From contig JABTUM010000001.1 in the NCBI GenBank assembly GCA_015075375.1, positions 1,545,201 to 1,609,200 of the forward strand: a DNA stretch of 64,000 nt, given 5' to 3'. The position numbers and the translations under genes were made by a program. This document shows, piece after piece, positions 11,470-19,714 of this stretch. How positions within the stretch are numbered: position 1 is the first letter of the stretch; every line of letters starts with the position of its first letter. The notes below the pieces were generated by a model. That model made no database searches and was not told the origin of the DNA. It saw nothing but the letters and a program-made list of their open reading frames with translations. The DNA is from Planctomycetota bacterium. GTDB taxonomy: Bacteria > Planctomycetota > SZUA-567 > H5-PLA8.

Positions 11470-11534
11470 GAGCCGCTTCCGGGCGTGAGGTGTCAACGGC
11501 AACGCAAAAACGCGACGTGCAATTGGAAATTTTT

Positions 11535-11750
11535 CTACTTTCCGGTACCTTCCTTAATGCTCTCGTCAACAGTCTCGTCAATGGTGTTCGCTATTTTATT
11601 GACATTGTTCGACATTGTCGTACCCAGGTATTTCCATCCGGCGATCACCGCGATAATCACCAAGGCAGCGATCAGCAAGTACTCGATGCCTTCGAGGCCC
11701 CGCTCATCTTTACCGAACCTCCGAATGCGCTTCCACATGCACTGGATCAT
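11535..11750 (-). CDS. flp: Flp-type major pilin
   Basis: A 71-residue prepilin. A basic leader (MWKRIRRFGKDERG) is followed by LEGIEYLLIAALVIIAVIAG, the Flp signature with Glu-Tyr five and six residues after the Gly cleavage site. The tail has the usual amphipathic NVNKIANTIDETVDES sequence. It lies 13 nt downstream of the secretin gene and 66 nt upstream of the chosen tadV start. This is the best-conserved of three Flp-like genes in the window and presumably the main pilus subunit. Confidence 0.87.
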   Translation of the reverse strand: MIQCMWKRIRRFGKDERGLEGIEYLLIAALVIIAVIAGWKYLGTTMSNNVNKIANTIDETVDESIKEGTGK

Positions 11751-11762
11751 TCCACTTCTCCT

Positions 11763-13124
11763 TTACTCAATTTTTACCGGCAATGCCGGCTTGTCGTCCG
11801 ATTCGCAATTCGAATCTTCAACTCCTCCCCTGACCTTTTTGCGGTCCTGATTCTCCCACAGCAATTCCTTTTCGTTCTTCTTCAAGTCCTCCACCCAACG
11901 CATGCGCGCCGCGTCTGACCGTCTGTTCTGTTCCTCGCCCGTCGAGATGCCGTGGGCAGCGAAAGTGGTGGGGACGCGTGGCGTGACCATCAGCATTAAG
12001 TCGCGCTTGTTCTTGGCGTCTTCGTGGTCGGAAAAGAAGTGTCCAAGCATAGGGATGCGGGACAGGAACGGAATTCCGCGCTTGATATGCCGCAGGATGT
12101 CCTGAACCAAACCGGAGACGATCAGGGTCTCGCCTTGGCTGATGACTGCGACCGAACTAGTTCCGTACTTCAAGAAGTCTAAGCGCTCACCGTTTGGATC
12201 AGGCGTGCTGACTTCGAATGAGAAGTTAAGCTGAATTTTGCCGTCTCGCAAAATGGTAGGCGTAACGTTGATAATCAGGCCGAATTCCTTGAATTTTACG
12301 TCAGCCGTGCCAAGACCTACTAATTCATACCCCTTTTCCCCACCCTGCCGAAAGGTACCAGCTTCGCCTGTTAGCGTGGTAATGTGTGGTCGATCCAGAA
12401 CCTTTGCGTTTTTATTCTCTTCAAGCATCCGAAAAACCCAGGTTGTTTTAGCCGTCACCGTCGAATTGTAAGATGAGTTAGTGTGCAGGTTGACAGCGCG
12501 CTCCCAGGCGAAGTCCATGCTGGCAGGGTCGAAGGCTATTCCCGGGCTGGACAACGCCGTCAGCGGATTATGGCGGATATCCAGCGCGTACTCCAAGTTA
12601 ACGTCCACGAAGGTCAGATCGAGTTCGACCATCTGACGCTTTAGCCCGATATTGTTAACCACCTTATCGGTGAAAATCTTGGTCACGTTCTCGGCGGCAG
12701 CCTTCTCCGCAGCACTGTTCACTTCGCCATCCAAAACTACGTTGCCCCGAACCAGCCGCACTTTGACTTCTGGCAGGCCGATGCGTTTCTCCACTTCCAG
12801 CGCTAGGGCTTGGTTTACATCCGCGCTTTCCGTGAACGTGGTGACGTCCACGACGTTGGAGAAGCTCTTAACAATTTTTTCGATACGCTCGCGCAGTAGC
12901 GGATTATCCACCGTCCCGTCGACAAAAACCTGGGTGCCTGCGCCTTGAACCTTTACTGTCGGGTAGTTTTTTAACAGTTCCCGAATATCCTCGGCACCTG
13001 CCAACCGGGACGGCAAACTGGGCTGTAGGGGCGGCGTTTCGACGGCCATCGCTGAAAGCAGTGAGAGTGACAGCGTCAGCACGATCACTTGCACTCCATT
13101 AACAAAAGTAGATCGAAAACTCAT
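11763..13124 (-). CDS. rcpA: Tad-type secretin (RcpA/CpaC)
   Basis: Outer-membrane secretin channel for the Flp pilus. The ATG at 13124 is preceded by AGGAAAGG with good spacing, so the longer upstream reading frame is not used; this gives 453 residues. A Sec signal peptide covers residues 1-29 (VLTLSLSLLSAMA). Two BON-like domains lie at about 60-190. The secretin domain includes VDVNLEYALDI, HITTLTGEAGTFRQGGEKG, VNVTPTILRDGKIQLNFSFE, and the hallmark RGIPFLSRIPMLGHFF near the C-terminus. Flanked by cpaB and flp, the standard order. Confidence 0.92.
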   Translation of the reverse strand: MSFRSTFVNGVQVIVLTLSLSLLSAMAVETPPLQPSLPSRLAGAEDIRELLKNYPTVKVQGAGTQVFVDGTVDNPLLRERIEKIVKSFSNVVDVTTFTESADVNQALALEVEKRIGLPEVKVRLVRGNVVLDGEVNSAAEKAAAENVTKIFTDKVVNNIGLKRQMVELDLTFVDVNLEYALDIRHNPLTALSSPGIAFDPASMDFAWERAVNLHTNSSYNSTVTAKTTWVFRMLEENKNAKVLDRPHITTLTGEAGTFRQGGEKGYELVGLGTADVKFKEFGLIINVTPTILRDGKIQLNFSFEVSTPDPNGERLDFLKYGTSSVAVISQGETLIVSGLVQDILRHIKRGIPFLSRIPMLGHFFSDHEDAKNKRDLMLMVTPRVPTTFAAHGISTGEEQNRRSDAARMRWVEDLKKNEKELLWENQDRKKVRGGVEDSNCESDDKPALPVKIE

Positions 13125-13295
13125 TGCAAACCCTTTCCTCATGGAGCACCACCCTGCAACTCGCGTTCTTGAAAACGGCCCGGCTCCGTGTTGCACTGTG
13201 GTCGGAACGTCACGCCAAGGCGCCTCGCTACTGGCGTATCGATCCGAGCCGCTGCAGAATTCGTGACCCGATTTTCCCAATAGTCAGCCCGGGAC

Positions 13296-14111
13296 CTACG
13301 GTGCTTCGGCGTCCCTGGCTACATTCAATCCGCGCAAAAATTCGCGCGTGGAAACCGGCCTCGATGGTTGTCCGTCCTGTTCCTCTCCCATCTCTGAGCG
13401 AAGCACGCAGTACACATTCGTTCCCATGCTGCGGCTCATCTCAATGGCAAGAAGTACCTTCTCCACTTCCTTGGCCTGCACCAACACCGTGATGGTGTTG
13501 TAGTTCGCCGCCTCGCGGGAACGGTCGCCGCCGCCCAAATCGAGTCCGGCCTCATTGCCAACAGCGACCACGATCACGTTCTCGAGCAACTTTACTGCAG
13601 TAATGTCCACAACCGAGGACGCGCTTCCTTCCGGCGCCGATCCCGGCGACTGGCGAAAAGTTCCGAAGAGATCAACACGTATATTTGGGCGAAGTAAGCC
13701 AGCACCACCAGTGACTAGATTGACGGGCAATGTCACTGCTTTTTGCCCTTCGGAAATCTTCTCTACTACCGAAGTCCCCGCGCCCATGTTCATCACGTTC
13801 CATAATAGAAGTTCGTTTTTCTCAACCGGAGCCCGGACCGGATTACCAAAGACGCGGCTCAGATCACTTTCCCGAACCATCCGTGGATGAACATAGCTGA
13901 CCGGAATTTCGGACACTTCACACATCTCTTTTGTCAAGACCTGACCCGTAGAGATATGCTGGTTGATCTTGATCACCTTTACTGTGTTGGTCAGCTGGCT
14001 ACGGACTTCCGAAATCGTGCTTTCGACATAGCTGCGCTGGATCAGGAAACCGCCCGCAGCACACACAGCGGCCAGGATGATGTAGACAGTCTCTTTCGGT
14101 ACGCTGGCCAT
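13296..14111 (-). CDS. cpaB: CpaB/RcpC pilus assembly protein with SAF domain
   Basis: A 271-residue bitopic protein. One N-terminal helix (residues 7-26) is followed by an SAF domain, about 50-115 (INQHISTGQVLTKEMCEV, NPVRAPVEKNELLLW), and the RcpC/CpaB C-terminal domain (GQKAVTLPVNLVTGGAGLL, RVDLFGTF, ITVLVQAKEVEKVLLA). It probably links the secretin to the inner-membrane platform or to cell-wall glycans. The gap to the upstream gene is 3 nt and to the secretin start about 170 nt, in which no other gene is seen. Confidence 0.87.
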   Translation of the reverse strand: MASVPKETVYIILAAVCAAGGFLIQRSYVESTISEVRSQLTNTVKVIKINQHISTGQVLTKEMCEVSEIPVSYVHPRMVRESDLSRVFGNPVRAPVEKNELLLWNVMNMGAGTSVVEKISEGQKAVTLPVNLVTGGAGLLRPNIRVDLFGTFRQSPGSAPEGSASSVVDITAVKLLENVIVVAVGNEAGLDLGGGDRSREAANYNTITVLVQAKEVEKVLLAIEMSRSMGTNVYCVLRSEMGEEQDGQPSRPVSTREFLRGLNVARDAEAP

Positions 14112-14114
14112 CTT

Positions 14115-14636
14115 TTACTCTCCTGCTTGGGGCATTCTCGTGGTCACGAACCGAGCCACCGCCCCTGCCGTCTCGCTACCAAGGAAAAAAATCTCGCCCC
14201 GCCCCCGAAACACCGCCAGCGCGCACCCCGTACCCGAGGTGGCCGCGCCCGTATCCGTCGGAATCTCATTCCAACCTTCGCGCTGCAGTAAACTTCGATA
14301 GAACTCGAGCACCTTTGCTCGGTCACCCTTCGTCACCGAAAAGGTCGCGCCTGAAACGTCACCTTTCCGGTGCTCGTAGCACTCCAGCAGGGGAATCCCA
14401 CTCGGAAAACATGGTGGTTGAAATGACTCATCCAAGACTGACTTACTCGGATACATGCCCGGAGATTGAGACAACTCCAAAAGGTTCCGCCCATGGAAAA
14501 AGTTGGACTCCTCCAACTCCCACATCTCCCAGCTTCCTCGCGGCCCCCCAATCCAGACGCCCAGCCATCCGAAGCACGCGGTCACCCCAGCGATGATCAG
14601 CACTCGAGCGATTCGATTCAAGGACCAGCGCCTCAT
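14115..14636 (-). CDS. Unknown membrane-anchored protein at the head of the Tad operon
   Basis: A 173-residue protein with an N-terminal helix (about residues 10-30) ending in GWLGVWIGGPRGSW, then a soluble domain with four Cys and the phrase VTKGDRAKVLEFYRSLLQREGW. The latter resembles small periplasmic domains that pair a helix with an Arg/Trp-rich turn. I do not recognise the family. It lies between the mini-pilin gene at 14660-14815 and cpaB (3 nt). A degenerate copy of its first 55 or so residues is found at 24370-24594 next to a second mini-pilin, so the pair travels together. Confidence 0.6.
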   Translation of the reverse strand: MRRWSLNRIARVLIIAGVTACFGWLGVWIGGPRGSWEMWELEESNFFHGRNLLELSQSPGMYPSKSVLDESFQPPCFPSGIPLLECYEHRKGDVSGATFSVTKGDRAKVLEFYRSLLQREGWNEIPTDTGAATSGTGCALAVFRGRGEIFFLGSETAGAVARFVTTRMPQAGE

Positions 14637-14659
14637 GAATGAATTTCTATGTGTCTAAT

Positions 14660-14815
14660 TCACAGCACAGGCGAGCAGATGGTCTGAATTCTGAGCCTGT
14701 AGAGATCCTGAAGAGCAACCAAAAGCGTGATGTGAACCGAAGTAAAGAGCACCTCAACTAGAGACTCATCGAGTAAGTACTCAATGATGGTGAGGCCCGC
14801 ATACTTCGCGCTCAA
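14660..14815 (-). CDS. Flp-like mini-pilin, copy A, TTG start
   Basis: A 51-codon ORF. The TTG at 14815 has GGAG eight bases upstream. The product reads MSAKYAG, LTIIEYLL (Flp IEY signature), then DESLVEVLF and QDLYRLRIQTICSPVL. It matches the ORF at 24598-24753 in length, start codon and about 33 of 51 residues, which supports its reality. Three acidic residues (Asp16, Glu17, Glu21) fall in what should be the hydrophobic pilin helix, so this copy may be impaired. It is the first gene of the Tad chain and has a promoter at 14846-14873. Confidence 0.65.
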   Translation of the reverse strand: MSAKYAGLTIIEYLLDESLVEVLFTSVHITLLVALQDLYRLRIQTICSPVL

Positions 14816-14845
14816 TGGTCACTCTCCATATGCTTATTGAATATA

Positions 14846-14873
14846 AACGTATCCTTTTATGTGTTTTTGTCAA
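14846..14873 (-). promoter_or_regulatory. Sigma70-like promoter of the Tad operon
   Basis: Read on the minus strand: -35 TTGACA at 14873-14868, a 16-nt spacer, and -10 TACGTT at 14851-14846. It ends 30 nt before the TTG of the mini-pilin. The paralogous gene at 24598-24753 has TTGACT-16 nt-TACACT at the same distance, which strengthens both calls. Confidence 0.5.
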
Positions 14874-15233
14874 GTCGATTCCCACCGGGCAACTCGATTA
14901 TTGGATTTGTCTTGAGTTGGGCGAGTTCTTCGAGGGGCCAAGCGGCGTGCCGACTTTGGGCGACTACTTGGCTTTTCCAGCCTGCTTGGGCCAGCAGTTG
15001 GCGGTGAAAGTCAGCAATGCCTGTAACCTGCACGGCTGGATCAGCGACTACTGTTTCTGGGTCCCTGCCTAGCCATCTGAGACATTACCCATGTCCCCGG
15101 TCCGAAAAGCGGAGGATGTATAATAATCCATTGTAAGTCTAGATGCTGCTTCATAATTGGTGAACTGTGGAATGAGAACGGCAGGGATTGGTGGTATTGC
15201 TGGCGGCGGCGCAGCGGTTTGAGCGGGGAATGA
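14874..15233. other. Intergenic region, possible remnant
   Basis: A 360-bp stretch between the Tad promoter and the repressor gene. An 85-codon frame on the plus strand (14815-15072) runs through it but has no start signal, no recognisable domain and overlaps the promoter, so it is not called as a gene. The 15165-15225 stretch is GC-rich and Gly/Ala-like in translation and could be transposase debris; this could not be established. Confidence 0.3.
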
Positions 15234-16094
15234 CTACTCTCGATCCGGGTCGCTAATAATCTGAACCACGCGCCCCACTATGCGCAAGCTGTGTTCTTTG
15301 GTGATCTCCACCGCGTCCAACCTCGGGTTGTCGCCTACGAGCCAGAGCTTAAAGCCCCTATTCTTCCTATTCGTAATCCGCAAACGCTTTACAAGATAAA
15401 TATCGCTCTCGTTTACGAAGGCGACGATGATTTTGGAGTGCAAGGCCTTCCAGGGGCTTGGCGGGACGGGCGATCTCTCTTTATCGAGATAGGTCGGAAG
15501 GTGCAAATCCATGCGTCTGACGACTACGATATCTCCTTTGCGGACACGCGGCTCCATGGACTTGCCGTAAATCCTTAAGCAGAAATGGTCTGTGCGAGTG
15601 AAACGGATTTCGGTCTCGACTGCATCGGGAGTCGCAACGGATCCCTTCTGGTGATCGGCCACGCTTTGTACGACCGTAAGTTTATGGCTCTTGGACGTTT
15701 GTACGACTTTGGCGTTGCCAATTGCAAGGTGATCGCGGGTAGGACGTTTCTTTCGTTTCAAACGTTCAGCGACTTCCCGTGCCAACTCCGCGTCGCTCAA
15801 CTGAGATGCGCACGCTTGTATAACCTTGGGTTTCCCAAAGGCTTTTGCGCTTGGGATACCGCCGACTCCGGAAATCACTTGCCCCTTAAGATCATCCGTC
15901 CGGCCTAATAGCCAATCCACCGATACATTAAGAACCGTAGCAATTTCATCTAGCCGACCTATGTCTGGCCTCGCATAACCAGCTTCCCAGCGCCCGACGG
16001 CACCGTGTGAAATTCGGAGCACCGAGGCCAACTCAGCCTGGGATAGACCGAGTGCCTTTCGACCGTCTTTGATCCGATCTGCAATTGAAGCCAC
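15234..16094 (-). CDS. CI/LexA-type repressor: XRE helix-turn-helix plus S24 peptidase domain
   Basis: A 286-residue phage-style repressor starting at GTG 16094. Residues 5-62 form an XRE helix-turn-helix (LSQAELASVLRISHGAVGRW). Residues about 165-285 form an S24 peptidase-like domain with the Ser nucleophile in YGKSMEP (Ser179) and the general-base Lys in YLVKRL (Lys236). The Ser-Lys spacing is enlarged by a Pro-rich insert at 197-220. No Ala-Gly cleavage pair is obvious in the linker. It is divergent from a small Cro-like ORF with palindromes between them, an arrangement typical of prophages and integrative elements. Confidence 0.87.
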   Translation of the reverse strand: MASIADRIKDGRKALGLSQAELASVLRISHGAVGRWEAGYARPDIGRLDEIATVLNVSVDWLLGRTDDLKGQVISGVGGIPSAKAFGKPKVIQACASQLSDAELAREVAERLKRKKRPTRDHLAIGNAKVVQTSKSHKLTVVQSVADHQKGSVATPDAVETEIRFTRTDHFCLRIYGKSMEPRVRKGDIVVVRRMDLHLPTYLDKERSPVPPSPWKALHSKIIVAFVNESDIYLVKRLRITNRKNRGFKLWLVGDNPRLDAVEITKEHSLRIVGRVVQIISDPDRE

Positions 16095-16150
16095 TTTGAG
16101 AAAGTAAAGATCTTCTGTCTAAGGGTCAAGAAAACTTTACCAATAGTTTT
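16093..16150. promoter_or_regulatory. Putative operator region between repressor and Cro-like gene
   Basis: Two inverted repeats are visible: ACTTT-GAG-AAAGT at 16093-16105, overlapping the repressor GTG start, and AAAACT-8 nt-AGTTTT at 16131-16150. A further ACTTT occurs at 16157. Their position between divergent repressor and Cro-like genes suggests operators for autoregulation. Function is inferred from layout. Confidence 0.4.
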
Positions 16151-16158
16151 GAGCGACT

Positions 16159-16503
16159 TTGATATCGGCCATTACTGTCGGTAAATATTCTTGCCGATGG
16201 AAAGCATACTCCTCATGTGACGCGAGCAATCTTTTGGGCCTGACCCAGGATGACGTGATCGTCCAGACCGGGCTTACTAAACCCACCATCATAAACGTGG
16301 AGCGGGACTTTAGCCGCGCCCCAAGCGCTGACCGTATCCGCGCTTTACTGCTTTCCGTCTACCAGAGAAAGTGGCCTCTCGATCCAGCTAATGCCAGCGG
16401 TGCTGGCGTTGTCAGAAGAAGAACCCGCATCCCGCCAACCGCCCATCACAAAGGCTTAGAGACAAGAAGCTCTGAGTCTTCAGTACAAATCTGCGCAATC
16501 TAA
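16159..16503 (+). CDS. Cro-like small helix-turn-helix protein
   Basis: The frame encodes an XRE/Cro-type segment: LGLTQDDVIVQTGLTKPTII, then NVERDFSRAPSADRIRALL. This helix-turn-helix has the Gln, Thr and Ser positions expected of the fold. The start is uncertain: the frame opens with TTG and its first 28 residues do not look like the usual leader helix, so the 5' end may be degraded or translation may begin at an internal TTG. The C-terminal 40 residues are low in complexity and basic. It is divergent from the S24 repressor. Confidence 0.42.
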   Translation: MISAITVGKYSCRWKAYSSCDASNLLGLTQDDVIVQTGLTKPTIINVERDFSRAPSADRIRALLLSVYQRKWPLDPANASGAGVVRRRTRIPPTAHHKGLETRSSESSVQICAI

Positions 16504-16729
16504 TGCAACCTCTTTTAACAAAGTGCCAGTAAAGTTTCTCGGCAACTTACAAACCAAATGAGTGAAAGGGCTTTCAACCTTCGACTCCCGGTGTCCAAAG
16601 CCGAACATGTGGTATTTGTGTTTCGAAAAGTACAATAGAATGAGCAATGCCTCCTGTAGAGCGCGCTCGAGGAGTATCGTATATTTAAATATTACTGATG
16701 CACTTATCTTTATCTTCGGAGGCTTCACC

Positions 16730-17866
16730 ATGACAGGTCGAGAACGCTTGCTGGCGGTGCTGGAGGGGCACGAGCCAGACCGGGTGCCGTTTTCGCCCAA
16801 CATCGGGCAGTGGTTCGGAGCGCACCAGTCGCGCGGCACACTGCCACAGGAACTGGCGGACTGCTCCGACGAGGTGGACGCGATGCTGAAACTCGGCTGC
16901 GACGTCTTCTCTCGGCGCTGCGGCCCCTTCGCGCGAGTGCGGTACGGACCGGAGATCCTGATCACGCGGGATCCGCAGCAGGAAGTCGGGTTGAACACAC
17001 CCACAGAGGGGCCGGTGACGACCACCGTCGAGACGCCGCGCGGCGTACTGCGCGCCGTATCGCAGTTCCAACCGGCGAGCCACACTTCGTACGAGCGGGA
17101 GTATTTCTGGAAGGATTTCGAGCGCGAGTATGCCGCCTTAAAATATTGGATCGAGCACACCGACTACTGCTTCGACGCTGCGGCATACGCCAAAGCCGCC
17201 GCGCGGGTGGGCGAGTCAGGAATCGTGATCGTGGCAGGGCAACAGGCGCCAATTAAGCGCATCTTCAACCTCGCGGGTCCCGAGAACGGCATCTTGTGGA
17301 TCATGGAGCACGAAAACGAACTCATGGAGCTAATGGCGATCCACACCGAGAAGGCGGCGGCCTTCGCGCGCGAGGTCGCCGAGTCGGACGCCCTGGCCAT
17401 GATGAGCATGGACAACCTCTGCAGTCTTTTCTACACGCCAAACTTCTTCCGCAAGTATTGCCGGGACTACTATCGGCGCATCGGGGAGATACTGCACGCA
17501 AATGGCAAGTACTGGTTTTCACACGCCTGCGGGCGCGTGGCCGCGCTGAAGGACCAAGTCGCGGAGGTGGAACTCGACGGCCTGGAAGGGTCGCCCCACG
17601 CACCGCTGGGCGACGTGGACCTGCGTGTGTTCCGAGACACGATCCCCTACCGGAGGCACGTCGTCTGGGGCGGGATGACTTGCCACGAGCAGGAGATCGT
17701 GAAGGATGCGCCCGCGCGGCTGGAAGCGCACGTGAAGGGATTGTTCGGTCCGATGCGACCGTTCCACCGTTTCGTCTTCAGTTCGTCGTGCAACACGTCG
17801 GTCCGCACACCCTTCGAGAACCTGCTGCTTTTCCGCGACAACTGCTGGAAGCACGGTCGCAATTGA
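16730..17866 (+). CDS. UroD-like (MtaA-type) methyltransferase 1
   Basis: A 378-residue protein of the uroporphyrinogen decarboxylase superfamily. The start is ATG 16730 with CGGAGG 8 nt upstream, not the longer frame. The N-terminus TGRERLLAVLEGHEPDRVPF is the usual opening of the methylcobamide-methyltransferase branch. The Arg-rich PxWxMRQAGR motif of haem UroD is missing. Candidate zinc ligands of the MtaA type are present: HAC in FSHACGRVA and a late Cys in SSSCNTSVRTPFEN. A role in methyl transfer to or from a corrinoid is inferred. It is isolated from the corrinoid locus at 53-64 kb and borders a truncated IS256. Confidence 0.85.
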   Translation: MTGRERLLAVLEGHEPDRVPFSPNIGQWFGAHQSRGTLPQELADCSDEVDAMLKLGCDVFSRRCGPFARVRYGPEILITRDPQQEVGLNTPTEGPVTTTVETPRGVLRAVSQFQPASHTSYEREYFWKDFEREYAALKYWIEHTDYCFDAAAYAKAAARVGESGIVIVAGQQAPIKRIFNLAGPENGILWIMEHENELMELMAIHTEKAAAFAREVAESDALAMMSMDNLCSLFYTPNFFRKYCRDYYRRIGEILHANGKYWFSHACGRVAALKDQVAEVELDGLEGSPHAPLGDVDLRVFRDTIPYRRHVVWGGMTCHEQEIVKDAPARLEAHVKGLFGPMRPFHRFVFSSSCNTSVRTPFENLLLFRDNCWKHGRN

Positions 17867-17893
17867 ATGCGGTTCAAGCGGAACAGATTTAGC

Positions 17894-17925
17894 TTTTTTT
17901 TTTTTGGGGGGGGGGGGGGGCCCCC
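17894..17925. repeat. Homopolymer block T12-G15-C5
   Basis: Twelve T, fifteen G and five C follow each other directly. Such a block is unusual in this genome and lies just outside the 3' end of a truncated IS256 element, between it and the UroD-like gene. It may be a real low-complexity junction or a sequencing or scaffolding artefact; the base counts should not be trusted. Confidence 0.8.
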
Positions 17926-17975
17926 AATAATGAGCCATAGCATTTAAAAAAAAGTTGTGGATGGTGAGAGGAGAA

Positions 17976-18413
17976 TCATCCGGCGATTTCCTTGATGCCG
18001 TCCACGAAACGGATGCCTCGAATCACGTCTTCCAGCAGCTTGTGGTCGTTTAACTTCCGCCAGCGCTTCTCGGCAACCTGAGCAAGCTTGAACACCATGG
18101 CCAGCGTGGCTTGGCGCGTGCCGCAGCCTTTGGTCTTATGGGTCCGCAGCCGCACCGTGGCGAAAGTGGACTCGATCGGGTTCGTCGTCCGCAAATGCGC
18201 CCAATGCTCGGCGGGGAAATCGTAAAACGCCAACAGCGCGTCTTGGTCCTTGAGCAGACACTCGACCGCCTTGGGATGCTTGGCCCGATACGCGTTCACG
18301 AACGCATCGAACGCTGCCTGCGCATCCTTGCGCGTCTCGGCCATCCAGATCTGATGCAATTTCTCCTTGGCCGAAGGCTGCAATTGCTTGGGCAGACCGT
18401 TCAGCACGTTCAT
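17976..18413 (-). pseudogene. IS256-family transposase, C-terminal fragment
   Basis: A 145-residue remnant of a Mutator/IS256 transposase (full length about 400). The order NVLNGLPKQLQP, IWMAETRKDAQAAF, LRTTNPIESTFATVRLRT, TKGCGTRQATLAMVFKLAQ is diagnostic, and the last DDE Glu lies in NPIES. The fragment begins abruptly at 18413, five bases past the nagA stop, so the N-terminal two thirds is lost. Downstream of its stop, minus-strand CCATCCACAACTTTT resembles the outer end of such elements, broken by an A/T run. Confidence 0.82.
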
Positions 18414-18417
18414 CGTC

Positions 18418-19623
18418 TTATACCAAAGCTTGCGCGATCATTTTGCCACGGGCCATGGTCAAGCGCACTTCCAGGCGCGGATGTTCCGCAAGCAAGACGA
18501 TGTCGGCATCCTTTCCGGCTTCCAGCGTGCCCTTACGGCGGTCTGCGTCCGCGATCCGCGCGGGGACAAGGCTTGCCCGTCGGACGGACGATTCGAGGTT
18601 CAGCCCCAGGGCCTCGATTCCATTGCGCACGAGATCGATCATCCGGACAGTGGAACTGGCGAACCCCGTGTTGTCGAGGTTTCGAGCCACGCCGCCTTCG
18701 ACCACTGCTTTCGTTCCTCGTTGCGACCCGAAGGTGTAAACGCCGTCCGCCATCCCCGCGCCTCGCATGGCGTCGGTGGTGAAGCAGACGGTGTCCTTCG
18801 CCTTGGTCTTCAGCGCCAGCAGCAACAGCTCTTTAGGCGCATGACGAAGATCGGCGATAACCTCCGTCGCCAAGCGATCGTCCAGCAATGCCGCCTCTAG
18901 CATGCCGGCCACGCGGAAAGGGCCGTCTTTCGTGATGGTCGACATGGCCGAGTAGAGATGGGTGATCATGCTCATACCGCATTCGATGGCCTGGAGCGTC
19001 TGCACGAACGTGGCGTCGCTGTGCCCGCCGGAGACAGCGATCCCTTCCCGGCTTGCGTCGCGGATGAACGCCAGCACGCCGGGAACCTCCGGGGCGCAGG
19101 TGATGCGCCGCAGAATGTGCGCGCGATCGAGATATCCGCGATTCTCCTCGCGCGAAGGTTCCCGCACGAAGCCAGGATCGTGGCAACCGTGCTTCCTCGG
19201 TGCCATGTAAGGGCCTTCGGCGTGCACACCGAGGATCTCCACGCCTCCAATGCCTTGTTCGCGGCAGCGCGCGGCCTGGTCGATGCAGGAGAAGATCGCT
19301 TGAGGTGACTCGGTGGCCGTGGTGGGAAAGTAGGACGTCGTACCGCCCGCAGCGTGGTAGGCGCCGATCGTCCGAAAACTTTCCTCGGTTGCATCCATGA
19401 AGTCAGCGCCCATCCCGCCATGGACGTGCAGGTCGATAAACCCCGGGCAAGCGATTAGCCCCTTGCCCTCGATTACGGTTGTATCCGCGGGCGTGTCCGC
19501 TCCGAAGGGCCGCACATCCGCAATCCGCTCGCCGACAATCTCGATGTCGCATCTACCTCCCGACAAGCCGGACGGTCCGAGGATGACGCGTACGTCACGA
19601 ATGAGATAGCGCGAGCACTTCAT
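18418..19623 (-). CDS. nagA: N-acetylglucosamine-6-phosphate deacetylase
   Basis: A metal-dependent amidohydrolase that deacetylates GlcNAc-6-P on entry to amino-sugar catabolism or cell-wall recycling. The ATG at 19623 has GGAGG 10 nt upstream and gives 401 residues, the normal length. Motifs in order: GFIDLHVHGGMGADF (metal His pair replaced as in NagA), GVHAEGPYMAPRKHG, VSGGHSDAT, ITHLYSAMS, and FTTDAMRGAGM with the catalytic Asp. No nagB or transporter is adjacent. The IS256 fragment abuts the 3' end without damaging the frame. Confidence 0.88.
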   Translation of the reverse strand: MKCSRYLIRDVRVILGPSGLSGGRCDIEIVGERIADVRPFGADTPADTTVIEGKGLIACPGFIDLHVHGGMGADFMDATEESFRTIGAYHAAGGTTSYFPTTATESPQAIFSCIDQAARCREQGIGGVEILGVHAEGPYMAPRKHGCHDPGFVREPSREENRGYLDRAHILRRITCAPEVPGVLAFIRDASREGIAVSGGHSDATFVQTLQAIECGMSMITHLYSAMSTITKDGPFRVAGMLEAALLDDRLATEVIADLRHAPKELLLLALKTKAKDTVCFTTDAMRGAGMADGVYTFGSQRGTKAVVEGGVARNLDNTGFASSTVRMIDLVRNGIEALGLNLESSVRRASLVPARIADADRRKGTLEAGKDADIVLLAEHPRLEVRLTMARGKMIAQALV

Positions 19624-19686
19624 ATGCAAACAACCTCCTCTCTCTCCGGATCTGGATCAGGGTAGGAAGCCATCCCTTGGTTAATG

Positions 19687-19714
19687 CGTATACTTAGACT
19701 TATCATTTATACAA
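19687..19714 (-). promoter_or_regulatory. Candidate promoter of nagA
   Basis: Minus strand: TTGTAT at 19714-19709, 16-nt spacer, TATACG at 19692-19687, some 60 nt before the nagA ATG. The 16-nt spacing matches the other promoters called in this window. Confidence 0.4.

Noticed and set aside
14815..15072. 85-codon plus-strand frame near the Tad promoter
   Set aside because: It overlaps the promoter and the mini-pilin start, has no ribosome-binding site and no known relatives that I can recognise.
16730..17866. Haem-pathway uroporphyrinogen decarboxylase (hemE) for this gene and its paralogues
   Set aside because: The Arg-rich N-terminal motif and active-site Asp context of HemE are absent, whereas HxC or HxD motifs of the methyltransferase branch are present and corrinoid genes lie nearby.
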